A stretch of 64,000 nucleotides of DNA from contig JABLXC010000005.1 in NCBI GenBank assembly GCA_013178185.1, positions 104,377 to 168,376 of the forward strand, written 5' to 3'. A model generated the notes under the pieces. The model was given only the letters and a program-made list of their open reading frames with translations, made no database searches and was not told the origin of the DNA. This document shows positions 46,864-54,129 of the stretch, one piece after another (position 1 is the first letter of the stretch; each line of letters begins with the position of its first letter). Both the position numbers and the translations under genes were made by a program. The DNA is from Anaerolineae bacterium (GTDB taxonomy: Bacteria; Chloroflexota; Anaerolineae; Anaerolineales; Anaerolineaceae).

Positions 46864-47687
46864 CGTTCAACTCCTTCGTCTATCAATGGAAGCGGATAGG
46901 CCTTGTTTTGAAAAGGCGACTCTGGTTGAGAGATTTTTTTCTCTGGAAAGATTCTGGCTGGAAGGAATACTTCGCCTTCCAGTGGGTCTCCGTAACGGGA
47001 GACTCTTTCCGGGTGGTTGGCAGCCAGCCAGGCAGTAAAAGCAGCCATCATCGCCGACAGCTCTGGCGCTGTGAGGATATTCCCTGAAGGAAGATTGCCA
47101 TGCAGCAGACGGAAGCGGGTCACCTCTTCAAAAAAGCGCATGGGGTCGCTGACGGGCAGATCTTGTTCGTAAAGGATGAGCTGGCGCTGGAGCCTGCCTT
47201 CCAAGGTCGCGGCTGGCAGGAGGGGTTGGCCAAGCAGCGAAATAAACCCCGCTTCTGAAAGGGTTTCGAGCCACTGGCGCGGCTCTTCGGAAGGGTGCTG
47301 GCAGTAGCCAATTGCTTCCAGATTTCGGTAGAGCACAAAAGCTTTCCTCATCCAGGGAGGACAGTTTTCCTCTCTTGAAGGCGTATGGGGGACTGGTATT
47401 CCCTGGCGCTCCAACTCGTATTCAGCCCGGCGCAGATTGGTGTACTTGCCCGGTGGTGGAGGGGGTTGCAGTTCATTTCTGACTCTACCGTCTTTCATCC
47501 GGCCCTGATTGGGTCGCCCCGGCGCTGAGATGGCGGCAATGGCCAGCGTCTGGCCAGCGGCAAAAGCCAGCACTTCCAGAAGCTCGCCCTCGCCAATGGC
47601 CAGGAGACGCCGTTCTCCTTCGAGCGCTACGAACGTAAATGGTTGCCGGTTGGTAGATACATCGATTCCCAGAAAGATCATATGCAT
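46860..47687 (-). CDS. DUF429 family protein
   Basis: A 275-residue protein opening with FLGIDVSTNRQPFTFVALEG and followed by LAIAAISAPGRPNQGRMKDG, the style of DUF429, a RNase H-like fold group of unknown function. The C-terminus shows FLPARIFPEKKISQPE and a polar tail. Two ATGs lie 2 codons apart at the start; the longer is given. It is the upstream member of a two-gene operon with the prenyltransferase. A functional link between them is not obvious. Confidence 0.78.
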   Translation of the reverse strand: MHMIFLGIDVSTNRQPFTFVALEGERRLLAIGEGELLEVLAFAAGQTLAIAAISAPGRPNQGRMKDGRVRNELQPPPPPGKYTNLRRAEYELERQGIPVPHTPSREENCPPWMRKAFVLYRNLEAIGYCQHPSEEPRQWLETLSEAGFISLLGQPLLPAATLEGRLQRQLILYEQDLPVSDPMRFFEEVTRFRLLHGNLPSGNILTAPELSAMMAAFTAWLAANHPERVSRYGDPLEGEVFLPARIFPEKKISQPESPFQNKAYPLPLIDEGVER

Positions 47688-47772
47688 TCTTTATCCAGTT
47701 TATCGCAGTTCAAAGAGAGGCGCAACTGTTCTTTTGACATTAATTCCAGCGCTAAGAAGGAAAATCTTTAAC

Positions 47773-48563
47773 GGAAGTGGCTAAATCTTGGGTTATAATA
47801 TACGCATGAACGAATGTCCGAAATGTCATCGAACTGAAAGACAGCACCGATCTGGAAAGACACCGAGTGGCAGTCAACGATATCGCTGCATGTATTGCCA
47901 GATCAAGTACACCCCAAACCCCAAGCCATGGGCATATCCCGAAGAAGTGCGTCGCAAAGCACTCCAAATGTATGTGGATGGGATGAACCTGCGGCGGATT
48001 GCCCGTCATCTTGGTTTGCACCATCGCACCGTTTCCCTCTGGGTCAAAGCCCAAGCGGAGCAACTGCCCGATCCACCTGTGCCCAGCGACGTGAAAGAAG
48101 CGGAGATGGACGAATTGTTCACCTTTATCGGGGACAAAAAAACCCAATCTTCGTCATCACGATCGTAGATCGGCTTACCCGCTGTTTTTTGGGCTTTCGG
48201 GTAGTCTGGCAGAGAACCCAAGAGGTCATCCAGGAATTAGTGGATGAGGCGCCAAAGGCGAAGCGGTATTACAGCGACGCTTTTGATGCCTATGATCGTT
48301 TGTGGTATCACTGGGGCGTATATGAAGTCTCGCAAGGTAAAAATGACACGTATTCGGTCGAAGGGGATAACGCTGAATTGCGTCACTATTTAGCTCGCCT
48401 GGCGCGACGCTCGCGCTGCTTTTCTCGCTGTCCAGAAGCACTGAAAGCAGCCTTGAAGCTCTTCATGTATTGTTTCAATCATCGTCAACTGCACAAACAG
48501 CGTTTTCCTAATTACTCGGCTCATGTCTACCAGTTCATCTAAACCCAGCCTTTATCCACTCCC
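47773..48563 (+). mobile_element. IS1-like insertion sequence, complete
   Basis: About 791 bp bounded by imperfect inverted repeats. The left end starts GGAAGTGGCTAAATCTTGGG (47773) and the right end, read inward from 48563, starts GGGAGTGGATAAAGGCTGGG, matching at most of the first 22 positions. It encodes IS1-type InsA and InsB frames joined by a -1 frameshift. I see no perfect target duplication: the flanks ATCTTTAAC and GCATTTTAC are similar but differ. The element sits between the DUF429 gene and an abortive-infection gene. Confidence 0.85.
47806..48542 (+). CDS. IS1-like transposase InsAB', made by programmed -1 frameshift
   Basis: Frame A begins MNECPKCHRTERQHRSGKTP with the zinc-finger cysteines CPKC and CMYC, then a helix-turn-helix (MNLRRIARHLGLHHRTVSLW). 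It continues to 48168 if not shifted. A run of seven A at 48136-48142 followed by C matches the IS1 slippery site. A -1 shift there enters frame B, which carries the DDE-type catalytic region (FVITIVDRLTRCFLGFRVVW, YYSDAFDAYDRLWYHW, VEGDNAELRHYLARLAR) and ends at 48542. The fused product is the transposase. Confidence 0.85.
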
Positions 48564-48601
48564 CGCATTTTACGACACAATTGATGCAGATTAAGATTCT
48601 G

Positions 48602-48607
48602 TATAAT
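48602..48607 (+). promoter_or_regulatory. Candidate -10 box for the abortive-infection gene
   Basis: TATAAT lies 30 bases before the ATG at 48638 and about 40 bases past the IS right end. A weak TTGATG sits 15 bases upstream. This supports the 48638 start over the longer frame from 48581. Confidence 0.45.
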
Positions 48608-48637
48608 AATTACCCCGTTCCTTCAGAGATAGTGTCA

Positions 48638-49390
48638 ATGGAAAATCTAGAAAACGATATTGAACGAGCACAATATCTACAAAATTTGCTGATCAATCTT
48701 GCTACAGGTGGTCAAGCTGAAAATTCAGAGTATCAGGAATTGCGCCAATATTTCCTTGATAACCCTGCAACCAAGTCTATACTACCGTCATGGGTAAGAT
48801 TAAATCGAGATTTATCACAGTTTTGGCAGTTCATAAAATATAAGTTCTCAACTTATGCAGAAAGGCGGACGTTTATTTGGAATGAATTTACTCCTTTACT
48901 GGAATTTTTGGAAACTGGCTCAAAAACCCCAAGTGACCAACCAATTTCCGAAGTCTTGAAACGTTTTAATGCTGAAAGTGTACAAATAGTTTGGGCAAAA
49001 GCTTTAGACAGGCGACAATCAGACCCTGATGGGGCAATTACTGCGGCCCGAACTTTAATAGAAACTATTTGTAAGCATATTCTGGATGAGAAAGGCATTG
49101 AATACAATGCCAAAACCGATTTGCCTCAACTTTATCACTTGGCGTCTACAGAATTAAGCCTTTCACCAAGCCAATATACAGAGGATGTATTCAAACAAAT
49201 ATTGGGCAGTTGTTCTGCTATCGTAAATGGACTAGGTACACTTCGTAACAGGTTAGGAGATGCCCACGGACAAGGCAAAAAAACTGTTCGTCCTGCGGCT
49301 CGACATGCAGAACTTGCGGTAAACTTGGCTGGTTCTGTAGCGTTGTTTTTGGTTGAAACATGGGAATCTCGCAATTCAAAAACGGTCTAA
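48638..49390 (+). CDS. Abortive-infection family protein (Abi C-terminal domain)
   Basis: About 250 residues. The C-terminal half matches the abortive-infection C-terminus pattern: ITAARTLIETICKHILDEKG, a central QILGSCSAIVNGLGTLRNRL, and GDAHGQGKKTVRPAARHAEL, then AVNLAGSVALFLVETW. This domain occurs in AbiJ-like phage-defence proteins and related HEPN-type toxins. The N-terminal half is helical with no known motif. The gene is more AT-rich than its surroundings and abuts an IS element, both signs of horizontal transfer. A phage-defence role is inference from the family. Confidence 0.8.
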   Translation: MENLENDIERAQYLQNLLINLATGGQAENSEYQELRQYFLDNPATKSILPSWVRLNRDLSQFWQFIKYKFSTYAERRTFIWNEFTPLLEFLETGSKTPSDQPISEVLKRFNAESVQIVWAKALDRRQSDPDGAITAARTLIETICKHILDEKGIEYNAKTDLPQLYHLASTELSLSPSQYTEDVFKQILGSCSAIVNGLGTLRNRLGDAHGQGKKTVRPAARHAELAVNLAGSVALFLVETWESRNSKTV

Positions 49391-49512
49391 CACCACGTAC
49401 GCCGGTCAAGCGCGGATTGGATATCCGGTAGTTTTTTCTGTCGAATACCGCCCTTGCCGGTAACGCTTGGGGCTAGATCGACACCTTCACCTCTCCCCCG
49501 CGGACCGAGTCG

Positions 49513-49611
49513 TATATACGGGTATAAGTTCCGACCAGCGCTTGCTGGGGCGCGGTAACCCGTTTATTTTTGAGAAAAAGGAAGCGCCAACAGAAATGGA
49601 AGGCGCTTTTT
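49513..49611 (+). repeat. Structured dispersed repeat, copy 1
   Basis: About 100 bp nearly matching the copy at 56812-56916 in direct orientation. Shared blocks are TATAAGTTCCGA, GCGGTAACCCGTT and a terminal AGCGCC...GGCGCT hairpin with a T tail. Within it ACGGGT (49518-49523) pairs with ACCCGT (49558-49563), and CCAGC with GCTGG inside. The loop of the terminal hairpin (AACAGAAATGGAA) is the reverse complement of the first 13 loop bases of copy 2. Both copies lie about 100 bases past a plus-strand stop codon. I do not recognise the family. Confidence 0.75.
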
Positions 49612-49627
49612 GATTCCTCTGGCACAA

Positions 49628-49940
49628 TTACATTGTAATTTTGGGTTTCTGCGGAACATATCGCAAACAATTTTCTATCTTTAAGATTTTGCTGGTCCTA
49701 AGCCTTGTCCACGCCTGCCCCAATGAGGTCAGGACGTACTTTAGAAATTGTTTGAGATCGTGATCGGATTTTTCGAGCATGCCCCAGGCAACAGGAAATC
49801 CCGCTGGAGCGGATACCAGGATGAGCAGATACGTGTCCTGTAAACCCTTCATTAGTCACCCAAGGACTTTTGATCTGGGAACCAGATGTTGCCGCAAAAG
49901 CGGCAGGCTGATCTTGGTCGCAATTAAGAGGAAATGCCAT
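49628..49940 (-). pseudogene. Probable decayed gene remnant, family unknown
   Basis: Two minus-strand frames together give protein-like text, AAFAATSGSQIKSPWVTNEG in one and LQDTYLLILVSAPAGFPVAW with GMLEKSDHDLKQFLKYVL in the other, as if one gene had been frameshifted. It could be a transposase remnant, but I cannot name a family. The remainder of the gap from 49391 to 50004 holds only the structured repeat. Confidence 0.3.
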
Positions 49941-50004
49941 CGAACGGATAGTATACAGCCTTCATTGAGATTACCAATATCGCGATTCAAGCGCGATAAC
50001 TCCG

Positions 50005-50949
50005 TCACGTCACGTCCAGCCATGAGATGAGAAAACCATCCGTGCCGATGCCGAAGAGACGGCGGGCGTCGTCGGCGGTCGCTTCAGGGATGAGCGGTTT
50101 GACCATGAACGCCTCCCAGTTTGGATGCGCAACCTGCCAGCCCGCGCGCTGGAAATCGTCAATATCCGATGGGCGGTTCAGCGTAACCTGCACATAAGAC
50201 GTTTTCAACTTCGACGCAATCGCGGCGACGGCCTCCACGGCGTGGATGTCTGTCCGCAAAATCTGAATATCGAGTTTCAACAACTGGTTTTCTTTGTGAG
50301 CAAAAACGTACCCCACAGGTTCGCGGTTTTCCCAGATCACCCAGATGTCATCCAATTTGACCTTATCGCGCAGTCGGACAAAGGGATGATGACGCCACGC
50401 AAAACCGAGATACGCTTTGGCGAGGTTTTGATATATTGTTTCGACGAAACCGTATCCCTCTTCTTCCGCAGGCTGGGCGCACTCCGCGCGCAGACGAGTG
50501 GGCTGGTGCGCTGTCTCCCAGCGTGTCAATGCAGTTGCCCAGACGTTCATGTCCACATAGCCGTGTTTTTGATAGAGGAGGTACGCGATGCCCGAACGGC
50601 TCGTTCCCAATGTGGAGAAACGCAGACCCGCCGCGCGCATTCGGCTGTGAGCCTCTTCCAGTAAAGCAGAGGCAAATCCACGTCCCGCGTGATGCGGATG
50701 GGTGGATACCGCCCAGACTCCGCCCACATCCTCACGTCCTTCCGTCGAAATCATCGGCAGGCGGAAGACTCCCACCTGTCCCAAGACCAGATCATCCTCC
50801 ACCGCGTTGACCGTGAAGCACGGGAACGGGCGCGGGTCGGTGCGGCGCATATGCGCGGCGAGTTCAGGCGTGAACGGAAAGTTCAGCGCGAGCAGGGTGA
50901 GATGCAAAACCTGCAAGGGGTCAACGTCGTTGAATTCGAGGAGGTTCAT
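50005..50949 (-). CDS. GNAT family N-acetyltransferase
   Basis: About 314 residues. The acetyl-CoA-binding motif is clear in GVWAVSTHPHHAGRGFASAL, followed by LEEAHSRMRAAGLRFSTL and YLLYQKHGYVDMNVW. The C-terminal half looks like a second, degenerate acetyltransferase fold (DDIWVIWENREPVGYVFAH). Its substrate is unknown. I chose ATG 50949 (MNLLEFNDVDPLQVL) since the frame upstream of it is not protein-like. It is the last gene of a leftward run of small genes from 54.0 kb. Confidence 0.82.
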   Translation of the reverse strand: MNLLEFNDVDPLQVLHLTLLALNFPFTPELAAHMRRTDPRPFPCFTVNAVEDDLVLGQVGVFRLPMISTEGREDVGGVWAVSTHPHHAGRGFASALLEEAHSRMRAAGLRFSTLGTSRSGIAYLLYQKHGYVDMNVWATALTRWETAHQPTRLRAECAQPAEEEGYGFVETIYQNLAKAYLGFAWRHHPFVRLRDKVKLDDIWVIWENREPVGYVFAHKENQLLKLDIQILRTDIHAVEAVAAIASKLKTSYVQVTLNRPSDIDDFQRAGWQVAHPNWEAFMVKPLIPEATADDARRLFGIGTDGFLISWLDVT

Positions 50950-51013
50950 TTTGATTCTCAACTGTACCGTAAGATTTATCTTGTATGGCATTCGCAAAAT
51001 AATTTTTTCACTA

Positions 51014-51394
51014 CTAAACTTCTTGAATATGCCAACATTCGCGGAAGGTCTGGCACAATCCATCATCGTCGAATTCCACCACGAACAGGCAATCCAGCGC
51101 GAAGCGTTTGCTCGATTCGATGACAGTGAATTGCGATTGCCAGCGGGCAATGCCAAGATGATCTTTCACCGAAAGAATCTGGAAGGTTGATTCATTGTCC
51201 TTCAGGTTTTGCGCGGCTTTGTTCCAATAATCGTAGATGGCTTCGCGCCCAGTGAAGGGTTCTTCAAAAAGATTTTCATGATATCTGGCATTCACCGCAA
51301 AAAGATTCGCCGAGGCGCGCAATTCACTCTCCACGCTGGCGCGACTGCAGGTTTCCATCCATTGTCGGAAGCATTTGTGTGTCAGCGCAGACAT
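51014..51394 (-). CDS. SnoaL-like/NTF2-fold protein
   Basis: About 126 residues with the NTF2-like pattern: FAVNARYHENLFEEPFTGRE, then AIYDYWNKAAQNLKD, and ARWQSQFTVIESSKRFALDC. The C-terminal FVVEFDDDGLCQTFRECWHI is typical. Such small cone-shaped proteins are cyclases, hydrolases or ligand-binding proteins; function here is unknown. The start at 51394 has AGGAG 7 bases upstream and lies 4 bases after the stop of the CPBP gene, so the two are co-transcribed. Confidence 0.78.
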   Translation of the reverse strand: MSALTHKCFRQWMETCSRASVESELRASANLFAVNARYHENLFEEPFTGREAIYDYWNKAAQNLKDNESTFQILSVKDHLGIARWQSQFTVIESSKRFALDCLFVVEFDDDGLCQTFRECWHIQEV

Positions 51395-51398
51395 GGGA

Positions 51399-52235
51399 TT
51401 ACTCCTGCATCTGCTTCTCTTCCGTCCGCGAGAGGTTCTTCGCACCCGCGGCGACGGTCATAACGATTGCCGCAACCACTTCGAGCGCGACGACGATGAC
51501 CAATGTCCCTGTGTTGGCTCCTGAAATCGTGCCTGCCAGCGGCAGGAAGACGCCTGCTGTATTGCCAAGCGAGTGCATGAGGGAGGTCATTAACAGGCTT
51601 CCTTTGGAGTTGTTATACAGCCACGTATACAGGACAGCCTCCGCAAGTATCTTGGCTGAACCCAACAGAAACGAAGACGAGTTTTCTGGCGCAAGGTACT
51701 TAGGCAGGTGCCAAAATGCCCACAACAAGCCGAGGATCAAACTCGAAACCAGCGCGCTGTGTTTCGCCTGCAAGCGCGGCAGAACGTAGCCGCGCCAGCC
51801 CATCTCTTCGCCGTTCGTGAGAAAATCAACGAGGAAGAAGGGCAGGATGAAGGCGGGTAAGGTTGCCTCCTCGCCGAAGATCCTGCGCGCCATGACCGCG
51901 CTGAAATCAATCGGTGTTTGGGTGATGACCCAATTCAGTAGAATGGCGAAGACAAAGATCATCGGGATGAGGAACGCCGCAAGAAACCACCTCCACTCGA
52001 CATGCCAGATCAAGAAACGCTTAAACAGCTTCGCCGTTTCCTCTTTACCAAGAGTAAGCCAGGTCATCAAGAGGGAAGCGAAGATGAATCCCCAACCGAG
52101 GGTGAGGCAGATTACGAACGGAACCTTGAACGGCAGTACGCCCGAATTGGACAGGTCAATTGTCCATGTGTAAAGGAACATCAGAACGAGACCGATGACC
52201 AGCGAGTGGCGTTTGAGGAAGGTTTTCATTTTCAT
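51399..52235 (-). CDS. CPBP family intramembrane protease/abortive-infection-type membrane protein
   Basis: A 278-residue polytopic protein of the CPBP (CAAX protease and bacteriocin-processing) family. The catalytic motifs are NGEEMGWRGYVLPRLQ (Glu pair and Arg) and LLWAFWHLPKYL (His), with a later SLMHSLGNTAG segment. It has about eight membrane segments. Family members cleave prenylated proteins or confer immunity to peptide toxins. Its start overlaps the stop of the next upstream gene by 4 bases. Confidence 0.88.
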   Translation of the reverse strand: MKMKTFLKRHSLVIGLVLMFLYTWTIDLSNSGVLPFKVPFVICLTLGWGFIFASLLMTWLTLGKEETAKLFKRFLIWHVEWRWFLAAFLIPMIFVFAILLNWVITQTPIDFSAVMARRIFGEEATLPAFILPFFLVDFLTNGEEMGWRGYVLPRLQAKHSALVSSLILGLLWAFWHLPKYLAPENSSSFLLGSAKILAEAVLYTWLYNNSKGSLLMTSLMHSLGNTAGVFLPLAGTISGANTGTLVIVVALEVVAAIVMTVAAGAKNLSRTEEKQMQE

Positions 52236-52786
52236 GTCCCTGCTTTAGAGAGAATGCCGAACGCAGACAACGCGCCCAAAAACGACAACAGGACAATGAC
52301 GGAAGTTACGACGCCTACCGACCAATTGAGCCACCGTTTTTCGGAATGATTGAACCAGTAATGAGTCAGGAAGGCAAGCAAACCCGATTGGATGAAGAGT
52401 TCAGGGAAGTTGACAATGTGGAACCAGGCAGGCAGAACGGTGTAGATCATTCCTTCAATGGAACTGGGCGCGGCGCCAAAAGGCGAGAGAATACCAATGA
52501 CCGCCAGCGCTAGCCATAACGTCAGCCAGCCGCGTCTGTGCGGAAAAATGCTTTGGCGCAGAGTGTAGAAAACGATTCCGAACAGAAGTCCGCGCAGGAT
52601 TTGAAAGAAGGGTCCCGCCATCACGAGTGGATGGTCGGTCTGGCGCACAAAGTTTGCAATAGCGGGGTCAGCATATTTGACGGTATAGTCCAGGAACAGG
52701 AACGACAGAACGCCGATGATGAAATATGTTACCGTGTGAACAGCGGCAGTTTTTAGCGTGATGGATGCGAAAGAGGATTGTTTCAT
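52232..52786 (-). CDS. Five-TM hypothetical membrane protein
   Basis: A 184-residue integral membrane protein with about five segments (for example TYFIIGVLSFLFLDYTV and ILRGLLFGIVFYTLRQSIFP). I do not recognise a family. It is translationally coupled to the downstream CPBP gene by an ATGA overlap, so they may act together in the membrane. It belongs to the same leftward gene block as the SRPBCC and DUF2269-like genes. Confidence 0.68.
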   Translation of the reverse strand: MKQSSFASITLKTAAVHTVTYFIIGVLSFLFLDYTVKYADPAIANFVRQTDHPLVMAGPFFQILRGLLFGIVFYTLRQSIFPHRRGWLTLWLALAVIGILSPFGAAPSSIEGMIYTVLPAWFHIVNFPELFIQSGLLAFLTHYWFNHSEKRWLNWSVGVVTSVIVLLSFLGALSAFGILSKAGT

Positions 52787-52847
52787 CGTTTCTCCTCATA
52801 GGAGGTGACAGCCACTTTGAAAGTGACTGTCAATTGCAATACCGTCA

Positions 52848-53375
52848 TTACAAGAGCGGCGGGCGCAGTTTGACGGGCTCGCCGAGTTTCCGTTCCAGTC
52901 CCTCGCGACCCCAGCGCATGATGGACTCGAAGTTCGCGCGTACGATGCGCGGCACAAACGGGATGGGCAGGTTCATCCACCAGCGACCCGTTCGAACGTC
53001 CACATCAAAGCGGATCTCCGTCCCGCCGTTGACTGGAGTGAACGTCCACTTGCAGATGCCCTCCAGGTCGCCGCTTGCGCGCCCCTCGAGCAATCGTTTG
53101 CTTTCGATCCTAATCATCTCAAGGTCGAAGACGAGTGTATACGGAATCCAACTGCGCCATCCCTGACACAGAATAGTACCGACGCCGCTCTCATCGCCCT
53201 GACGCAAAACCTCAATCTTGCGGATGCCGCGCCACCAAGTTGTCCAAGCCGAGTAGTGAGCCAGAATCTCCCAGACGTTCTCGACGGCGGCGGGCGTCCA
53301 CCACACGGTTTGAAATCGGTAAGCGACTGTTTTTTCTGCACCGCTCAATGCGATTTGAGAGATGGTCTTGTTCAT
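52848..53375 (-). CDS. SRPBCC (START-like) domain protein
   Basis: About 175 residues with the polyketide-cyclase/START fold pattern: TPAAVENVWEILAHYSAWTT, WWRGIRKIEVLRQGDESGVG, CKWTFTPVNGGTEIRFDVDV, and a long C-terminal helix NFESIMRWGREGLERKLGE. Such proteins bind hydrophobic ligands in a deep pocket. The ATG at 53375 has AAGGAG 6 bases upstream and replaces a longer frame starting 20 codons earlier. It is in the same leftward block as the CPBP and GNAT genes. Confidence 0.8.
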   Translation of the reverse strand: MNKTISQIALSGAEKTVAYRFQTVWWTPAAVENVWEILAHYSAWTTWWRGIRKIEVLRQGDESGVGTILCQGWRSWIPYTLVFDLEMIRIESKRLLEGRASGDLEGICKWTFTPVNGGTEIRFDVDVRTGRWWMNLPIPFVPRIVRANFESIMRWGREGLERKLGEPVKLRPPLL

Positions 53376-53476
53376 GGTTCGCTCCTTACTGTTTCGAGAA
53401 GATGCGCTTGCGCGCATCCTCTCAAACAAGTTCATGCTGCTACAAATACCTCGCCACCGTTACAAGGCAGCGATAA

Positions 53477-54001
53477 CTAAAAGTTCCAATAGCGAGCCGT
53501 TGCCATGGTCAGCATGGCAATGACCAGCATGATGAAGTCAACTTGTTCAGCAAAGTTGAGTCTCTTTTCCAACGACTTCATTTGAGCAATCTGCTCAGGT
53601 GTGGGACCTTGCCCAGAGGCGGCGATCTGTCCGCCCAACGCACCCATCCGTGCGGAGGTGGGACTAATGCCAAACGCGCCGAACAGGAAGGCGACCAACG
53701 CGGCAATCGAACCGATGGTGAAGCCCAACCCTGCGCCTGACGTCAGATACGACAGACGGAATCCGCCCGAAAAGACCCAGTACAATGCGCCGCCTACTAT
53801 CACCGTCAGTAGGCTGGTAACCATCATGAAAATCGGATATTTGCGTCGCTCCATCAAATTCTTCATGAATTGTGGTCCCGCCGCGCCGATGGCAGTGACC
53901 GAAGGCTTGACAAAGAAAAGATAGGAGATAGCCGCGCCCGCCCACAAAATGCCAGCCACCACGTGGACAAGTCTGAGCAAGTTCAAGAGATAGATGTTCA
54001 T
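53477..54001 (-). CDS. DUF2269-like membrane protein
   Basis: A 174-residue protein with four membrane segments: LLRLVHVVAGILWAGAAISY at the start, MMVTSLLTVIVGGALYWVF, LGFTIGSIAALVAFLFGAFG, and a C-terminal FIMLVIAMLTMATARYW. This is the pattern of DUF2269/CopD-like small membrane proteins. Function is not known. It is the first gene of the leftward block and its start faces the divergent regulator at 54130, so the two share a short intergenic control region. Confidence 0.72.
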   Translation of the reverse strand: MNIYLLNLLRLVHVVAGILWAGAAISYLFFVKPSVTAIGAAGPQFMKNLMERRKYPIFMMVTSLLTVIVGGALYWVFSGGFRLSYLTSGAGLGFTIGSIAALVAFLFGAFGISPTSARMGALGGQIAASGQGPTPEQIAQMKSLEKRLNFAEQVDFIMLVIAMLTMATARYWNF

Positions 54002-54129
54002 TTCAACTCCTTTGGGAATGTTTGATTAACGCCATTAAACCTCCACGCTTGCGTCTTGTGGGGCAACTCACTCACCCAGAAACTCACCCAAACTGTGCTA
54101 CAATTTGTTATCGCCATGAAATGAGGAGC

